Shown one piece after another: positions 35,201 through 47,600 of a stretch of DNA of 64,000 bases (within the stretch, counting starts at the first letter, position 1; each line of letters opens with the position of its first letter). Under the pieces are notes generated by a model. It was given only the letters and a program-made list of their open reading frames with translations. It searched no databases and was not told the origin of the DNA. A program made the translations under genes and the position numbers. The DNA lies in assembly GCF_040581485.1 (NCBI RefSeq), contig NC_090131.1:30874032-30938031 (forward strand), given 5' to 3'. Source of the stretch: Linepithema humile (taxonomy: Eukaryota > Arthropoda > Insecta > Hymenoptera > Formicidae).

Positions 35201-36027
35201 GTATCTGCGAAGGCGAATTGTTTCCTACGGTATGACTTTCGAGCGATACTCGGGATAGACGTTTATGATGACTTATGAGATTTGTTCCGCGCGAGAGGAG
35301 AAAAACATTACCCATTGAAACCAGGTTTAAATGGCCGTATGGGTAAGGTGAGCTTCCTCTAAGAGCATGCACTTGTTCTAAACTTCCTCAGTTGAAAAAA
35401 AATGTCGAGAATTGAAGTACTTGGCATCTACAGACTCGTTCAACTTTTAACTTTGAAGCTGAATACAACGATAAAGGGTAACGCGAGCTCTTGAAAACTC
35501 GAAACCGAAACAATAAACTGTAGAATTTTAGCGAAGAGCCACTACTCATCAATTGAAAAATAAGAATCTTTCTCAGAAGAATTAGCTGTCGACTATAACT
35601 TACCTCACGTAGGCTATTAGCGGCAATTCAACCATGCAGCCAATTAATCCTACTTCTCGACTTGCGTTAACAGGACTGTAACGCGATACAGTCGCACAAA
35701 CCTTTTCCTCCGCACGCTGTTTAGACGTAAAAATACTCTATTGCCAATGTGCTCTCTTCTCGGGATAGTCGACGTGACGCGAACAAAGGAGACAGCATGA
35801 GGAAGGATACGAGGATAAATTCAAGACGTCGTGCGCGTCTCGGGGGATGATAGACCTCGGTAACGCACTCCCTCTCGACGAATTCATCAACGAGGAGTCG
35901 CCGCCACTTTCTTCAATGAGCTGAGCTATTGGTGATTTTGGATGGCTCTCGATCTCGAAGTTGCGGTTCGTTGTTAATTGAGCCAGGGAGGTCGGCGGGC
36001 CCGAATGTGGCCGCCACGACCGCTTCT
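29201..36027. other. Intergenic region between Men and the Sol1-like gene
   Basis: Mostly AT-rich. I find no supported gene. It contains a tandem duplication at 32763-32919 and low-complexity AT stretches at 30.1-30.25 and 30.9-31.0 kb. More Sol1 3' exons could be hidden here because its C-terminal exon is uncertain. Confidence 0.6.
32763..32919. repeat. Two copies of a roughly 55-bp unit, 100 bp apart
   Basis: The segment containing TTACAATAAATTAA, TCCCAATCGATCAATTGAT and GTAAGTACCGGTCA starts near 32764 and again near 32864 with few substitutions. The copies are offset by exactly 100 bp, and the intervening DNA is AT-rich and partly self-similar. This is a local segmental duplication. Confidence 0.85.
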
Positions 36028-36116
36028 TTAATGCGAGATTCGATTGTCGACGAGAAGACGACAGCTCGCGAACAGCAGCAGCAACAGCAATAACTGCAGT
36101 GGTGTCGGAGCGGTTC
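36028..36116 (-). CDS. Tentative Sol1-like terminal exon (hydrophobic tail)
   Basis: After a T-rich tract ending TTCGTTAAAG, a phase-compatible frame reads GTAPTPLQLLLLLLLFASCR and LLVDNRISH then stop. This gives a hydrophobic C-terminus like a membrane anchor or GPI signal, as expected for a SOL-1-type protein. A competing acceptor 23 bases on (CACTGCAG) opens a different frame, also phase-compatible, of 117 codons to a stop at 35738. I cannot tell which is used, or whether either is. Confidence 0.3.
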
Positions 36117-38659
36117 CTTTAACGAAAAAGACAAAAAAATGTCACGATTATTTGGACTCGAGCGCTCGATCATTTTACAGATCAACTTTTCTTTTCGCAG
36201 TTGACCTGCAACGAGTCGCGCGTGTTATCGATCCGCGCCTGGTGGCCTGCATACGGACCACGCGCGTGATAACACATGTTAACGATGGCATAAATAGTAA
36301 TATACATATCGCTAGTTTTGCTCGTATTTGCTCCATGTGGATTTTTTTATTGTCACGTGCATACGGAGTGGAAAAAAAAAAAATACCACGCAGAGAGCTG
36401 CCGTGACGAAGTAAAAAAGCCGTAACATTTTTGCAGCAATCGTGTGTGTTGCGGCGATCTCTATGATATAAAATACGCAATTTTTCTTCGGTGTCACATT
36501 TACAATCATATTGCGAAAATAATATTGTTCTTCATATATCAAAAATTGTGCAGCAGAGCTGTATATACGTTTAATTTATACGTTACAAATACATTTACAT
36601 CCGATTAATGTTGTATTATTAAAGAAAAATGTATATGGAGTTTTCTCATTCTCTCATTCAATCTCCTTATTTTTCGATGATAACAACCGTTCGAACTGAT
36701 ATCGGATCCTGTTACGTCGCTTTGTTCATTATGCAATCTCACGCTAGCTCCGAAGCAAATATTGCAAAGTCGGCGATACAATCTAGAATATTGAAACTGC
36801 TGCCACACAATTTCGCGCCTTGCGGGAAATGAGGAGAGTGGTCCACAACATTATCGTTGATTGCCTATAAATACGCGTCACATCCGACCAAGTCCTATTT
36901 GCAACTTGTTTCGCGACAATAGCGGGCAATTCTAGTTGGCCGCGCATGCCAGAACCGCTGTGCGAAAGTAATTCATATTGTTTGGTATCGTCGAATCAAT
37001 TTCTGAAGCACCGCGAGTAATGTGTAAAATTCAATTTTATGTAATTACGTGATCGCGATGCACAAGCGCTCGGACGAGAAGCAAGTTAAATCATATTATT
37101 ATTCGAAATTCCTTTACAAGCTCAACAGAGCATCGTAATGAGAGAAATTTTTCTACTTCTTTTAAAGATGGTACGTTGAAAGATAAACGATAGAGTGGCG
37201 AAGAAAATTGATTAGCAAAATTGATTAATTGCAACGTGATAGATAGGACAGTAGAGAACGAGGCGGAATGTATCATATGACACGATTCACGTGCAATGAC
37301 AATTACAGTCGTACAATTCCGTCGAGTTTGCACATTTTTCCGCGCTGCAATTGTTACCGTTCTAAAACGGCGTTTAAACGGCGACCGAACGCTCGAAGAT
37401 GTATTTCGAGCTATTAAGCCCAGCGGCAAGCGGGGGGGCTACTCCGGCCATTGGGCGTGCAACAATGCTCCAAGTTGTAACAAAAGTTTCACGAATCCGA
37501 GGCATTCGACCCCGTTTGCTAGCGCGGAAACGAGTGAATAACGGGCTTCTCTCCGCGCAATTCGATTTGACGGAACGGGCTAAAGTACACCGCCTTAATT
37601 CATTCTGCCTCGTGCTACCTTTTCCAGGCCGCTTCTATCCATTTACGCCGGCGCGCGCGTGACTTTTCGCCTCCTCAGGAGAACGAGAATGCGAATGAAC
37701 GGATCTCCGTACAATTCAGAATAGATCTTTCTACGTTTTTACCCGAGCTTTCTCTCTCTCTCGTCGGGCTTTCCTCTGCTTCAAAAGACTCAATTATTTT
37801 CCAGAATGTCCGTCGCCGTCATTTTTCTTTTTTTTTCTTTTACGACGCGTGCATATATACAGTAAGAAGAAAAATCAAGAACGGAGAGAAATAATTGTCA
37901 TGGAAATTGTTAAGAAGACGTTTAAATAGTTGGAATGAAATAGCTATAATATAATAGCTGACCGCTGGCTATGAATTGTAGACAGAGCTATTAAGAAGAA
38001 TGAGCTCATCCGGTTAAATTTTCAGAGAACGTATTAATTCCACGCAGGACTCGTTAAATTTCAAAGACTATATTAAATCTAGAATTTAATTGAATACGTT
38101 GTACTTTTAGCTGTAGTATTATATATTATGGTTCTTTTTTAAATATTTTTTCTCGCAATCTCTTATACATGTCGTACAGACTTCAGTCACAAATAGTCTT
38201 TTATAAAAACAATCTTTCTTGGTTTTCATGTTATATTAATTATTTGACTGATTACTTGCTAATTTCACTTTACGATTAAAACAAATACGAATATTTACCT
38301 AATAATGAATAAAAATACGTAAAAATGCATTTTGGGCTTTATAAATATCAAGGAAATATAACAAAGTTTTGTTCACAACAAATCATGGTGTACCTATCGC
38401 AGTTATGTAACTCCATACACCACGGTTCACATTTTTCCATTTCCAATATCCCCTGTAAATTATTGTATTACTGAAAGCGAACGAAACGTGAACTTTTGAA
38501 AAATCCGGATAGATATGGACTTACACGATACGATAAACCAAATATTCTCATTGGGATTGGTGGCACATTGCAATTTTTTAACGATGTGTATCACATTTCA
38601 TATTTTCGACAACCAAGTTTTTCATTGAGGAATTAATAATAAACACAAAAAAAAAAGAA

Positions 38660-38693
<34 letters not shown>

Positions 38694-41600
38694 ATAGTAA
38701 TAAAGTATAGTGGGGGATTTTAACAAACTAAGATTTTCTTGATAAGACGCATTTCCTGTCGTATCTCATTAGTCTTTTGAGTTACAATGGCGTTGCGACT
38801 GATTTAAAAAATCAGAAACTACCTGCGCAGCAGCGCCATGATATAATTAATTAATTAATTTCACGAAAGCCTTACCGTGCCGCGCCGATCCGTTGCTTGT
38901 AGGTATCTTCATCGTGTAATTTTCCTCCTCGTCCAGAAACACGTAGCTGGCATTAAAGCCCGTAGCATCGAGACGATCGTTACTCTTGAACGTAACGCGA
39001 AAGAACTTCCTGTCGCTGTAAACGTCGAATTCTTTCAGCTGACCGCAGTGTCTCGGGTACTTCCGATCTCTAGCCATGAAGTTGGAGAATTCGACGTAAT
39101 CGCTGGCTGATACAGCTTCACACCTACAAAATTTCGCGTTAACTTTTATATTTTTAGGTAGGAGAACGCATTATCGATGGTTTGATTAATCATTTGCAAT
39201 AGCATACGATGTACAATTGATATTCTGTACAATTGTGATAGCTGCTAATTATTAATCATAAAGATTAAAATATTAAAATAAAAGAACGATAATTTGTATT
39301 TCATATTAATTATAATGTGTACAGATGCGTAATTGGATGCATTTTGTTATTATTTGTATTTTTCTTCGTATTTATTTTTCATTCAATTTTAATTATCTCA
39401 GAAGTATACAATTGCAGAAGTTCATAAAATAAACTACCATGCTGCAAAATATCAGACTTATTTGTATTGCAAAAGCCATTTTAATTAATCCTTTTTATCA
39501 AATTATTAATTATGTTTTAAAATAAAAGCATTACTATAAAAAATTGGATCTGACTCTATTAGAATATATTAATAAGTAAAATAAATATATCGATTCTCAG
39601 AGGATTAGCTAAAGTTTGGTTAGTTAAATGAGTCACTTAACTTTTCCTGCAAGCTTTGATGGCTCAAAAACTTTTTGCTGGTTGCGCATTTCATTAAGAA
39701 AGATAGTTATATGTATCCATCATCTATTATTTCTAGAAGTTTGTCAGTGAGATTTGATTCCTGTTTTTCATATTCATGTAAAATCAAAATTTTGATAAAG
39801 TTCACGTACCTGCTATGTATATTTGAAAATATGAAGATTACAGATTATTAAACATTGAACTGGCGTTCGATATATAAACTATTCAAACTTCCACGCGATT
39901 TTACATTCTCCCTTCAAAATACGCCTTACGAGATATGCAGTACATTGATATATATTCCCGATGAAAAATGGAGCAGCAAAAACCCCAATATCTACCTCTG
40001 GGAGGAATATCGATAAAATCCGGATGACTTTTCTTAACAGTCTTTCTTGGCTACCCCTCAGTCATAAATTGCATTCATGGCTCTCTCCGGTAACGTTTCC
40101 ATAAATAATCCAATCTCAGTCTATTATTCACATCATTCTAATGTGAATGTTACATACTTATGCATGGCGATTCTACAAAAAAGATTTCCAAGATTTAACC
40201 CTTTGCTAACAATAATAATTTTGTTACTTGGACGATATATCAACCTGTTGTTATATATTTGCGTTATTGTTTTATAGAATTATTTGGGCAAGATGTCTCT
40301 TATTCTTTATAATATTTTATAATTAAAAGATTGATAATTATTTATTATTACATTCTTTAAATAAAGATAAATGAAAAAATTTATCTTTTAAAAACAACGT
40401 AAGATCTTGTCCTATGTCGTGACGAATCGTTTAATTAAACTTTTCACTTTCATATTTTCTACTTGATTATACATTCAAATTTCCATATCTTTTCTTTCAA
40501 TTTTCTCTTTTTTCTCGCTTTCTTGCCGTTACATTGTCCTTCCATTATTCCGGATTTGTATAATTTAGAATAATTCACATCTCGCATTTTTCTGGATATT
40601 TGAACGTGATCACGTGATAATGACATGACGGCATCCATTATACGTCGATCAGTGAGTGGGATGGCACGATGCTCGAATGCGAACTAACGTTTTGTGTTTC
40701 GTGTGTTTTTTCGCATCTGAAATAAATTTCACGTAAATAAAAGTCGAGAATGCCAGTAATTTCCTAGTATTCAGTAACGAGCGATCATCGTGAAATGTTC
40801 GCTAGCGCCACCAGTCACGATTATATCAACCTATTAATGTGTTCGCTGAGTGAGTATAACCTATATAACATTTATCGCGTCGCGCTGGACATTATCGTCA
40901 AATCATCAAACAAATACAAAGTTGCCTCTGTTTTTCGACATATTTAAACATATCTCAGGAGTGTCGGAGATGTCGAATTAAATCACAATCATCGAGTTAA
41001 TTAATGCGTATTCGCGATTGTACCAGTCTTTCGATATTCATAACGGATTGGATTGCCGCGTCACGTTGCATTTTGAATATTGCTTACTGAATCACATTGA
41101 GAGATCTAGATGTAAAGTTAGCTTTTTAAACATATCTCTAAAGTGTCGAGCAAAATTACGAGTGATCGTCGCGTTTCGCGTTATTTATTTATTCGAGAGT
41201 ATAATCGCGCGTTGGGAGTGTCGAATGCATTAACATTCAATGTGATAATAAAGTGATGATTATTAGCTCTTCCGATGATGTTCATTTTTGATATTGTGAC
41301 TCGCAATACTATTCTATTGTGGACATTGACGCAATGCGGAATTCTTTAATGGACAGAATTGTTTCACGCTTGTAATGGTGAAAGTTATTTCGGAATCTCG
41401 TTGAAGTGCATCGCGCTCGTAGAATTCAGAAGTACCATATGAATTGACTGGAATTGAACGGATTGTGGGACAACGAATGGTGAGTAAATTTTAATAAAAA
41501 GTATAATTCTTAGATTGCATTGTTATTGTGTTATTATATGATATGAATTGATCAATCAACGATCAATTTAAAGATATATAAGAGCGTGTCGATTAAAATC

Positions 41601-44600
41601 TTTTATCGATTTAATCTATCAAATTTGTAAGATTGGAAAGAATTTCGATATAATTTGTCGCGTCGTTAAGAAAAGAAGCAGAATCTATGTTATAATTTTT
41701 TTCTATCATATAAAATATTGGATAAGGTAATAATCTATTACTGTCTCATCAAGCATAATTAACGACGATCGAACTATCGTATCGCATGGTAGATAAATAG
41801 AAGCGATAAGTAAGATTTACGTTGCCATCCGGCTGTTGCGCGACGACACATTCACCGCGAGACAAACAATATATCGCCGGGAAAAGAAATATTGATGCGT
41901 GAGCGATGGAGCTATTATCGCGGCGAGGAAAATATATATGGCGAATAGTGCGAGGGCTCGCTAGTTGGCCCGATGACATAAGTGGCAATTCGGGTGATAA
42001 ATCATCATTCCCTGGCGCGCTTCCTTGTAACCTAGAGCGTCTCGAGAATACTGTTTACCGGTGGTCAGATTTACGAGCGAGTATGCATCTTTTTCCGGTG
42101 TGCTCTTCGCCGCGCCTCGTTCCGCCACGCCTTGCCGTACCGCGTCGGCGAGCTTGGGGGTGAAATGCATCTGTGAGTAAAGCACCGAAGGCGCACTTGG
42201 TCCAATCGAACTCTCGTTTCGTTTCACGCGGAGGGCAATATTTACGATTACCGTTTTCCGAAGTAGCACCGAGGGAAAATCTTCCCACGGCCGGCCGGTC
42301 GGCCGGCCGGCCGCAATAAATAGTGCCGGGGTATGCGCCGCGTCGATGTCGGCCGACGTCGAAATTATTAATTTATAAAGCGAACCGCGTCGCTGACCGA
42401 GAACGACGACGACGACACGGACCAGCGAATTTCGCATTAGTCCAGAACGCAACGCTTCGTGTTCCTTCGTGTCGATGCGATGCGCGCATTGCATCGTCGG
42501 CTGGCGCCGTGTGCGACAAACGAGCACCACGCCGTTGTATAAAATTCGACAGAAATTGGTGAAACATGATTAATTAGCGGCTTCCGGTAATGAACGTAGC
42601 GTTACGTTGCCGCCGGAATATTGATGGTCCTGCGATTTAATACGACCCAATTAGGAGCAGCTATCGTATGACCCCGGCGCCCACCAGCTTTCCTCGTTTG
42701 CCTCTCGCTCTCTCGATCGCTCTTCCACTATTCTGTTTCTCTTTATCTTTCGCATGCACATGTAGCTGCCAATGCTTTTCTGTCTTTTTCTGTACATCTG
42801 TCTCCTATGTTCCTCCCTTCAATATATGCGCGAAACTTGCGCGTCATGTCGTTATATTTTTCAAAATATATTTTGCAACATGTTACATTTCTCGTTATAT
42901 TGGATAATAGATAATATGACAGTCTGTGTAGCGTGGATGACGCGTAATTGCCTCTGTTTCTCGAGTATTGGCTGCTGAACCTTCTCTCACCGGGGGAAAC
43001 CCTACTTCGTGTGTTCCAATAAGTAGCTGAGAACTTGGACGCAGTTTGATATAACGAGCCATCTCAACTCCCGCGAGGGGCTCAAAATTGAACGACTATC
43101 GATTAGTCTCCGCGTGGAAAGATTTCAAATTTGCTTAAGCTGCTCGTGTTGCGTCTATTTTGACAATAGGCGAGCCTATAAATTCCCAATTTCTCAATAA
43201 AATTTTATACGTACGAGCGCATCGTGATTCTTTCGATGTTACAAACAACCGAGCAATTAATTTGCTTCGTTATCGATATTTGAAACGCGGATGTTTCATT
43301 AAATATTAATCATTGTTAATTAGATATTTTAATTTAATTTGATATTTTTGTCACTATAATTATCGTTACCGTTTAATCGTGGTTTAATCTTTTCCTCATT
43401 ACGAATATCGCATTATCAATCGTATTAATTTATTTTCGTTTCGTCCTATTGTTATATTTCTCTACTGCGCTATTATATTTATCGCTCATCATCAATATCG
43501 TTGGACACTTACGCCAGAGTTTTTCAAAATTACTTGCAATTTCGGTGAGTAGTTATTTCAATTTGGCTATATCATCGGATTATCGGATCAAATCTTGCGG
43601 AAAGAAAACACGAAAGGACTTGCTCATTGATTGAACTTACGGTAACACTCCCTCGACGTCGAAGAAGTGGAAATGAAGGTGAACCCGCTCGTTAGGTTGA
43701 CCATTGAAGAAGTAGTAGCACTCCGTGTTACGAGGGTATAGCCCGGGATAATTTGGCGACGCGAATGTACCGTTTCGGGTCTCGTTGCTGTTGAAGGCAA
43801 AGGCACACGGATATTTCTCCTCCTGCCGACCTGTCGTTATACCAAAGTCTGAAACAGTAAAGCGTATTCATAAGGATCAATATTCGTACGAGTGAAAGCA
43901 TCTTTTACCTCTTCGTAATCTCAAATTTATGACAATTTTATTCTTTCAACTGTTCTTCAATCGTTCCGACATTATTGCGAAGAGAAAAAAGAGAGTAGAA
44001 AATAATCACAAGATTGATTCAGCTTGTACGCTAACGGCATGAAGAAGGATACGACGATTTCTCATTACTTTTTTTTGACCGTCAATGTTTATTATCCTTA
44101 CACATTTCATTATTGCAGGGGCGTTTATAATCCCTTGAGCGGCTTAATAAATATTGACATGTACTAATGGTTGACTGCGCAATGTAATACAAATCATTGG
44201 CGGCACAATCGTGACATTGTAATACGCTCGAGAAATATGAATAATATCGTAGTAATTAGCAATGTATTATTAATCGACAGTTTCGATGTAGACAGAGGGT
44301 CGAAATCAAATATTAAAGTGGGAGTTTCGATTCGCATCCCGTGCAGTATAAAGCTCCGTGATACCCCGTGTAAGCCTGCGGCGCACGATGCTTGTTCCCA
44401 TGCTAGATTGCTTACAAGGCGGTTTGGTGACAACGGTGTCTGAAAATGCGGTGGGCTGCGCGCATGCTGTTGTACGTGCCAGCATGATGGTTCTCGAGGC
44501 TAAATCCGATGGTGTTTTTGCTACATGACGCACTATTGGTCGCGCGAGCATGCAACCAATCAGCAAGGTTTTCATCCCTAACTCATTTCTCGTTTGCCGC

Positions 44601-47600
44601 GACAATCGATTTTTCTCTGTGTTTAATGCCATTTTTGTCCTAACGAAAAAAAATTGTCGCATATCCCTTCGCTCACGCGCGCAACTTGATTTTCCAACGC
44701 CGTCAAATTGCATAAAGAATCGAGATTATGCTTTCAATCGATCGGATTTCGCTGGGCAAGAATTGACAGACACCAGGATCAATCAGCTGCCTTATTCAAG
44801 CGAAAAATAGCTATGTGGACTATCCAGTATAACATCGAATTGCTATATCGCCATAGTGAACTGCATTGATTTCTCCTGTTTTTCCTCCGCAAGAAATTAT
44901 TCTACCTCGCCACGTTTTTGCAATCGCGTTAGTATTGTCGTTTGCAAACGTCCGATGTAGTTGAATCTGTTCAGGACTTATCCTGCGCTATTCTCGCGAC
45001 AATCGAGAGGCACCTTGGACCGTCGGGACGGTAAAATAATTGAATAACTCCTCGCAAACATTCGAAGCGTCCGCCGTTGGCGCGTCGTTGGCGCGTCGTT
45101 GGAGACCCTCCCCGATTCTCTCGACCGATTAAAATTTCCCGACAGGAGCGGCCGAAACCTCATTACGGACGACTCAATTAACTTCGATCGCGACGGACGC
45201 CCCAGAGCGACGGCTAGCGACAGGGAGCGGATGCTTTAGGAAAGATCGGCGTTTCTTCCCGCCGGGAAAACTTCCCGGAAAGTGATTTCCATCCTTCGTC
45301 GCTTTCTCTTGTTGAAAAATATCCGGTCGGTTTCAACGCAACGTCGCCGTCGGCGGCTTCCTCACTAAGTTGCACGCGGAGCGTTTACGGCAGGCGGTTG
45401 CGGGAGAGAAGAGAGATCAGACGAAGAGAGTATGTTAATTACGAGATTGGCCCCGTTGTCACACAGGCCCCCGTTTCAAACGACTCCGGCCGTCGCGCGG
45501 TGGTTGCAGTTACTGCGGAACTCCTCTCGAGAGTTCCTAAAGTGCGGTTCACCGCGTTGCGAGAGAGCGCGGGCCAAGTTTCCCCCGGGCTGTAAACATC
45601 GAGTAATAAGCTTTCGCGAGACTTTTGCGCTTAGTTAGCCGCATTTGTTATGGTCACCGTGTACGCGGCCCGTCTCGCTGCGGCCGACTTGCCCAAAGGA
45701 GGGGAACACAACGCAGAGCTCTCGGCCTCCGGGGAGAAAAGTGTGAAAACGTTTGAAAAGCGCTGCGAGAACGCCGCTACCGCCAGACGACACGGGTCAG
45801 CTCGGAGACCATTTTTCCCAGCGTATCTTTTTCTTTTTAGCTCACCCTGCGATCGTATTGTCCCTTTCACCGCGGCGCTGCCAACTCATGCAAAAGTCGA
45901 CTGCAAGGCTGTCTACTTCATATTCATAAGAAGTAATACTAAAATTCACAGTAGTAATCCAGAAATTGCGAATAATGCATAGAAATTGGGACTCGATTTG
46001 AATGAAAACAGATAGAATTTAGATTTTTACCAAATCAATCTATACTTTGTCCGCGAAAGGTTCACGTGAAAGAACATTTTGCGATAAATATAACACTCTG
46101 AAGACTAGAATCGCGTTCAAACGTGCCGCAGTGTGTTACAACCTGTAATTTTCCAATACCTTATTCGCCAAATATAATAGTCTACAGTCTTTTCGTGTCG
46201 CATTTTTCTTCGTTTGCAATCAAAGAGTGGACGTTTCACATTTCAAACATTTGGCGTTATATATATATGTGTGTGTGCGTGTGTGTGTGCAAAAATTTCT
46301 ATAAATATAAATTCTATAAATTCCTTTCTCATATCATTTATGGAATGTTGTAAAATGGTTGTAAAAAATATTTGCCAGCTATAAAAAAAACGATAGGTTT
46401 TTTTTTTTTTTTTTTTTTTTTTTTCTATGGAATGACAATACAAATTTTGTGGAAACGTTAAGTTTGGATTTCCGCGTGCACAATCGTATCGATCTATCAA
46501 TATCGTAAAACTGATTGATAGTTTATCGAGAGTATGATTCTTTTGAAAGAAATAATTATATGATTTTACTATAAAATATGTATGTGTATTATATATTGAT
46601 TTTTTAAATACTGTATTAGTTTTATGATATATTACATCATATATTGTTCATTACACATTTATTACATATAAAGTTTTATTACATCTCTCAATCAGTACCA
46701 TGTATGAGACTGCCCAGTTTTTTCTCCAATATACTTTTATTATTATATTCTTTAGATATTTTATTTTTACAGTTTACATTTTTAATTAGTTTTCAAATGA
46801 TACAGAATTAGTCTTTAAATGATACAGAAAGAAATATTTATTTGAAGCATATATACTAAAAGTAATACGAAACGGATATCGCGTTGCAATTGAACGACCA
46901 GTGTTTGTTCGTACGCGTGTCGTTTAATAAAATTGTTAAATATATAGATATTGCGCAGTATTTTCGTAGAGAAAAATGTTCGGGTGCGATTAATGTTCTA
47001 GTGCATACGTCGCGCCGTGATTTTTATTGTTACGAGCTCGTAAAGAAGTACTCCTTCGTGACAGCGCGCACCATACCATACCGTATAATGCGCATCGAGA
47101 TACTGCGAGCGTTTAGCATCCGACATAATGCTACCATACGAGTTAAACTCCAACGCGCTAGATATGTACGCCGGCGTATATATTGTTCCAGATACTTCCG
47201 GTTTCTCGTAGCGCGTTTATGTACTTTAGAAAACGACTGTTGCTCTTTCTCTTCTTCGCCTACTATTCTTCGTATGATAATAGCTCTCTCTCTCTTTCTC
47301 TCTTTCCCTCTCTCTCTCTCGCATTCCGCTTTCATGTCCCTCGTAGCTAAGTAATATCTTGATTTACGTAACGCGATACAATTGCAACGGTATTCATAGC
47401 AACGCGGCATTCGCGAAGATTTTAATCAGACAGGCATGATATCAGCATATGATGTTAGCGCAGACCGTAGACCCCGAAAGCTTGTCTGGCAGATTAAGCA
47501 TGGAATTCACCAGTGCCGCATCGCCGCTCGTTGTATCTCTGGATGCAGCAGATTGCGACCTTCTGTGATCTAAGCGATTAGGCTGGCTTTCATTTCATAA

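Larger units (their letters stand above)
36117..38875. other. Putative last Sol1-like intron
   Basis: Bounded by the certain CUB2 exon and the tentative tail exon. The 37.3-37.7 kb part is GC-richer with overlapping frames on the plus strand, but none shows a recognisable motif. An A-rich/(TA)n tract lies at 38646-38692. Confidence 0.5.

Noticed and set aside
41961..42530. 189-codon minus-strand frame inside a Sol1-like intron
   Set aside because: GC-rich patch with frames on both strands. The CUB2 exons on either side join directly in phase, so no extra exon is needed here.
46884..47354. 156-codon plus-strand frame
   Set aside because: The end is encoded by the CT-rich tract (SLFLSFPLSLSHS), with no start context or domain.
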